A stretch of DNA of 7,311 nt from Prolixibacteraceae bacterium (lineage in GTDB: Bacteria; Bacteroidota; Bacteroidia; Bacteroidales; Prolixibacteraceae), in the NCBI GenBank assembly GCA_016931875.1, contig JAFGDX010000326.1, forward strand, positions 1-7,311. Direction: 5' to 3'. The notes below the pieces were generated by a model, which did not search any database, was not told where the DNA came from, and saw nothing but the letters and a program-made list of their open reading frames with translations. Shown here piece after piece: positions 5,079 to 7,311 of this stretch. The translations under genes and the position numbers were made by a program. Position 1 is the stretch's first letter. Each line of letters begins with the position of its first letter.

Positions 5079-6203
5079 TTATCTTTTTATTAACCGAACC
5101 ATTCGCAGGGCGGTATCCAGAAAAATAATCCGCGGGTTTCCGTTCATGGCAATGTGTTTGATAGCCATTTCAAATTCCTGCGATATGGGGATGATGTTCC
5201 GCTCGTTAATAAAAGGTGCAAACCGTTTTCCCCAGTCTTGTTCTTCGCGGTTTAAATAAACGAGGTTCATTTTTTTCATATTGAAAATAAAATATTCGCG
5301 AACCAGCCGCAGCGCCAAATCAAAAAATGATTTTTGCTTGTCGCGGCCCACTTGCGCCATTTCATCAGCCCAGCTCATCAACTCCAGCACCTGCCGCGAA
5401 TAGGCAAAACGCATCATTTCCTGAAATTTCTGAAAATAAAACGGGCTGTCTTCTCCCGGCGATAAATATTCCAGCGCTTTTATATAATTTCCGTTGGCCA
5501 GGTGCACCGCATCCGAAACCAGTTCGGGTTCGGCGCCTTGTTTTTCCAGCAGGGCGTTTTTTATGGATTCATGGTCGATAAAAGGCACTTTTATTAATTG
5601 TGCCCGCGAGCGGATGGTGGAAATAATGGCCTCTTCGTTTTCAGAAATCAAAAGAAACAAGGTTTTGTTGGGTGGTTCCTCCATCAGTTTCAGCAATTTG
5701 TTTGCACAGCTGAGATGCATTTTTTCGGGCAACCAGATGACCATTACCTTGAATTCAGACTCAAACGATTTAAGGTTCAGTTTCCGGTAAATTGAGTTGC
5801 TTTCCCGTTCGTAAATCAAACCCTGCGCATTTCCGGCATCAATAAAACTGAGCCACTGGCTTAAATCAAAATAATGGTTTTTCAGCACCATTTCGCGCCA
5901 TTCCTTGATAAAATCGTCACTCACCGGATTTTTTATTTTGGGCGAATTGAATACCGGGAAAACAAAGTGTAAATCGGGGTGGGCAAGTTTTTGGTATTTG
6001 TGGCACGACGGGCAGGTTCCGCACGAATCGGTTTCACCCCGGTTCCGGCACGAAATATATTGTGCATAGGCCAGCGCCAGTCCTAATTTTCCCGTTCCCT
6101 CCTGGCCTGCAAAAAGCAGTGCGTGGCTGATTCTTTCTTTTTGTACCGAGCGGATTAAACGCTTCTTTATTTCCTCTTGTCCGATTATATCTTTGAAAAA
6201 CAT
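5079..6203 (-). CDS. holB: DNA polymerase III delta' subunit (clamp-loader)
   Basis: Clamp-loader subunit of the replicative polymerase; with DnaX and HolA it loads the sliding clamp on primed DNA. The 374-residue protein starts MFFKDIIGQEEIKKRLIRSV, the usual delta'/gamma N-terminus. The nucleotide loop is degenerate: GQEGTGKL (33-40) lacks the Ser/Thr after the lysine, and the Walker B position reads VIWLPEKMH (155-163) instead of a DE box, so ATP hydrolysis is unlikely, as expected for a delta' stator. Four cysteines, C52, C61, C64 and C67, form the zinc module of the family. The SRC motif appears as SRA (199-201), retaining the arginine finger R200 that acts on the neighbouring ATP site. 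The C-terminal third is helical, consistent with the collar domain. It is transcribed away from pgk; I found no exact TAnnTTTG element upstream of 6203 (the nearest is GATATTTG at 6220-6213). Confidence 0.95.
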   Translation of the reverse strand: MFFKDIIGQEEIKKRLIRSVQKERISHALLFAGQEGTGKLGLALAYAQYISCRNRGETDSCGTCPSCHKYQKLAHPDLHFVFPVFNSPKIKNPVSDDFIKEWREMVLKNHYFDLSQWLSFIDAGNAQGLIYERESNSIYRKLNLKSFESEFKVMVIWLPEKMHLSCANKLLKLMEEPPNKTLFLLISENEEAIISTIRSRAQLIKVPFIDHESIKNALLEKQGAEPELVSDAVHLANGNYIKALEYLSPGEDSPFYFQKFQEMMRFAYSRQVLELMSWADEMAQVGRDKQKSFFDLALRLVREYFIFNMKKMNLVYLNREEQDWGKRFAPFINERNIIPISQEFEMAIKHIAMNGNPRIIFLDTALRMVRLIKR

Positions 6204-6459
6204 GCGTTAAAAATAACCAAATATCAAAAAACAAATCGCAAATCAATTCCATTCTTCAAAAAATTAATTTTCAAAACTGTGGTTTTCGAATTTAGTGAAA
6301 GCGGATTTGAAATTCATTTGGTTTTTTATTGCCTGAAAACCGTGACTTTTAAAGTTTACCACAACATTAAATTCCTTTTATGGGGAAATGACTCATGTAA
6401 GCCACGGAATTTATTTCTTATCTTTGATTGATTTTCGAAAACTCAAAAAAAATAATAAA
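6204..6459. other. Divergent holB/pgk intergenic region
   Basis: These 256 AT-rich bases carry the pgk promoter at the right end and whatever promoter drives holB at the left. AAAAC-TGTG-GTTTT (6273-6286) is a small inverted repeat that extends with one mismatch to nearby TTT/GAA, but it lacks a U-tract and is not a convincing terminator. An open frame crossing the region (6177-6431) overlaps the holB start antisense and has no recognisable product. Confidence 0.5.
6419..6426 (+). promoter_or_regulatory. -7 promoter element for pgk
   Basis: TATCTTTG is an exact TAnnTTTG match placed so that transcription would start near 6432, leaving a leader of about 28 bases, almost all A/T just before the ATG at 6460. 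That is a normal layout for this phylum. A -33 TTG is not evident at 17-23 bases upstream. Confidence 0.55.
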
Positions 6460-7311
6460 ATGCAAACAATTAGTAGCTACAACTTTAAAGGCAAAAGAGC
6501 CCTCATCCGGGTTGATTTTAATGTGCCGTTAAACGAAAACTTTGAAATTACTGACGACACCCGTATGCGGGCTGCCCTTCCTACCATCAGAAAAATTATT
6601 AAAGATGGTGGTTCTCCCGTTATCATGTCTCACCTCGGCCGTCCGAAAAGCGGACCCGAAGAAAAGTTTTCACTCAAACCGCTGGTTGCTCATTTGTCGG
6701 AATTGCTGGATGGTGCAACCGTTAAAATTGCTCCCGATTGTATTGGCGACGAAGTAAAAAAAATGGCTTCGGAAATAAAGCCCGGCGAAGTTTTGATTTT
6801 GGAGAATCTGCGTTTTTATAAAGAAGAAACAGCCGGCGACGAAGAATTTGCAAAAAAACTGGCTGAAAACGGCGACTGCTGGGTGAATGACGCTTTTGGC
6901 ACTGCACACCGCGCTCATGCTTCAACGGCGGTGATTGCCAAATTTTTCCCCAACGATAAAATGTTTGGCTACCTGATTGAAAGCGAAGTGGAAAGTCTTG
7001 ACAAAGTGGTGAAAAATCCGCAACGCCCGTTAACTGCCATTATGGGTGGCGCCAAAGTTTCATCGAAAATTACCATCATCGAAAACTTGCTGAGCAAAGT
7101 GGACAACCTGATTTTAGGTGGCGGAATGACCTACACTTTTGTAAAAGCCAATGGCGGCAGTGTGGGCGATTCCATTTGCGAAGACGATTATCTTGAAACC
7201 GCAAAAAACATTGAAAAAGCAGCCAAAGAAAAAGGTGTAAAACTTATTATTGCTACGGATGTAGTTGCTGCCGATTCATTTAGCAACGATGCCAAAACTA
7301 AAATTTGTCCA
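6460..7311 (+). CDS. pgk: Phosphoglycerate kinase, 3' end cut by the window
   Basis: Glycolytic enzyme that transfers phosphate from 1,3-bisphosphoglycerate to ADP (reversed in gluconeogenesis), in the cytosol. The 284 visible codons, roughly 70% of a usual ~400-residue protein, contain the whole N-terminal substrate domain: RVDFNVPL (17-24, with D19 and N21), SHLGRP (57-62), ENLRFY (115-120, with R118) and [13 protein letters not shown] (143-155, with R151), all of which bind 3-phosphoglycerate. Next comes GGAKVSSKI (196-204), the start of the nucleotide-binding domain. The frame stays open to the edge and the C-terminal GGGDS region is not seen. The start ATG at 6460 follows an A-rich leader without a Shine-Dalgarno sequence. 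Identity is certain. Confidence 0.99.
   Translation, partial: MQTISSYNFKGKRALIRVDFNVPLNENFEITDDTRMRAALPTIRKIIKDGGSPVIMSHLGRPKSGPEEKFSLKPLVAHLSELLDGATVKIAPDCIGDEVKKMASEIKPGEVLILENLRFYKEETAGDEEFAKKLAENGDCWVNDAFGTAHRAHASTAVIAKFFPNDKMFGYLIESEVESLDKVVKNPQRPLTAIMGGAKVSSKITIIENLLSKVDNLILGGGMTYTFVKANGGSVGDSICEDDYLETAKNIEKAAKEKGVKLIIATDVVAADSFSNDAKTKICP

Noticed and set aside
6273..6286. AAAAC-TGTG-GTTTT hairpin as a terminator
   Set aside because: Five-base stem, no following U-tract, and it lies between divergent genes where no terminator is expected.
6177..6431. 84-codon plus-strand open frame between holB and pgk
   Set aside because: Overlaps the holB start antisense, runs through the AT-rich divergent promoter region and ends over the pgk -7 element; no family resemblance.
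1..7311. tRNA genes, CRISPR array, insertion sequence or integrase
   Set aside because: Read through on both strands: no cloverleaf-like segment with a CCA-type 3' end, no regularly spaced repeats, and no transposase or integrase motif in any frame.

Overview
This 7.3 kb window looks like chromosomal DNA of a Bacteroidota, most likely a Bacteroidales/Marinilabiliales-type bacterium. Three things point that way: a gldH gene, which belongs to that phylum; start codons without Shine-Dalgarno sequences but with A/T-rich leaders; and several copies of the phylum's -7 promoter element TAnnTTTG at sensible distances from genes. The assignment is an inference from gene content; no rRNA gene or other taxonomic marker is present.

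Layout. Most of the window is a minus-strand housekeeping block, read from right to left: holB (DNA polymerase III delta', 6203-5079), a ricT/yaaT-like PSP1-domain gene (4900-3764), gldH (3767-3294), trmB (3292-2549), an alkyltransferase-like gene (2457-2131), and mrp, a P-loop iron-sulfur carrier ATPase (876 to the left edge, where it is cut). ricT and gldH overlap by 4 bases, and trmB starts with GTG one base after the gldH stop, so these three are almost certainly one transcript. At the right end pgk (phosphoglycerate kinase, from 6460) points rightwards, divergent from holB, and is cut by the window edge.

The accessory part lies between the alkyltransferase-like gene and mrp. It is a plus-strand, visibly AT-rich two-gene module, a minimal nucleotidyltransferase (1392-1709) overlapping a HEPN-domain gene (1706-2104) by 4 bases, preceded by about 500 bases (877-1391) with no convincing gene but some text that may be a decayed coding sequence. 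The pair resembles MNT/HEPN toxin-antitoxin modules. The HEPN protein lacks the RX4-6HXY RNase signature of HepT, so it should not be called a HepT/MntA type VII system without a test.

Together the block combines replication (HolB), RNA modification (TrmB), Fe-S-linked functions (Mrp, RicT-like), an envelope lipoprotein (GldH) and alkylation-damage recognition (the ATL protein), with one likely mobile module between two of the housekeeping genes. I see no tRNA, rRNA, CRISPR array, insertion sequence or riboswitch. The most distinctive points are the variant MNT/HEPN pair, a tandem heptamer array plus palindrome in the leader of the alkyltransferase-like gene, and the extra N-terminal cysteines of the RicT-like protein.
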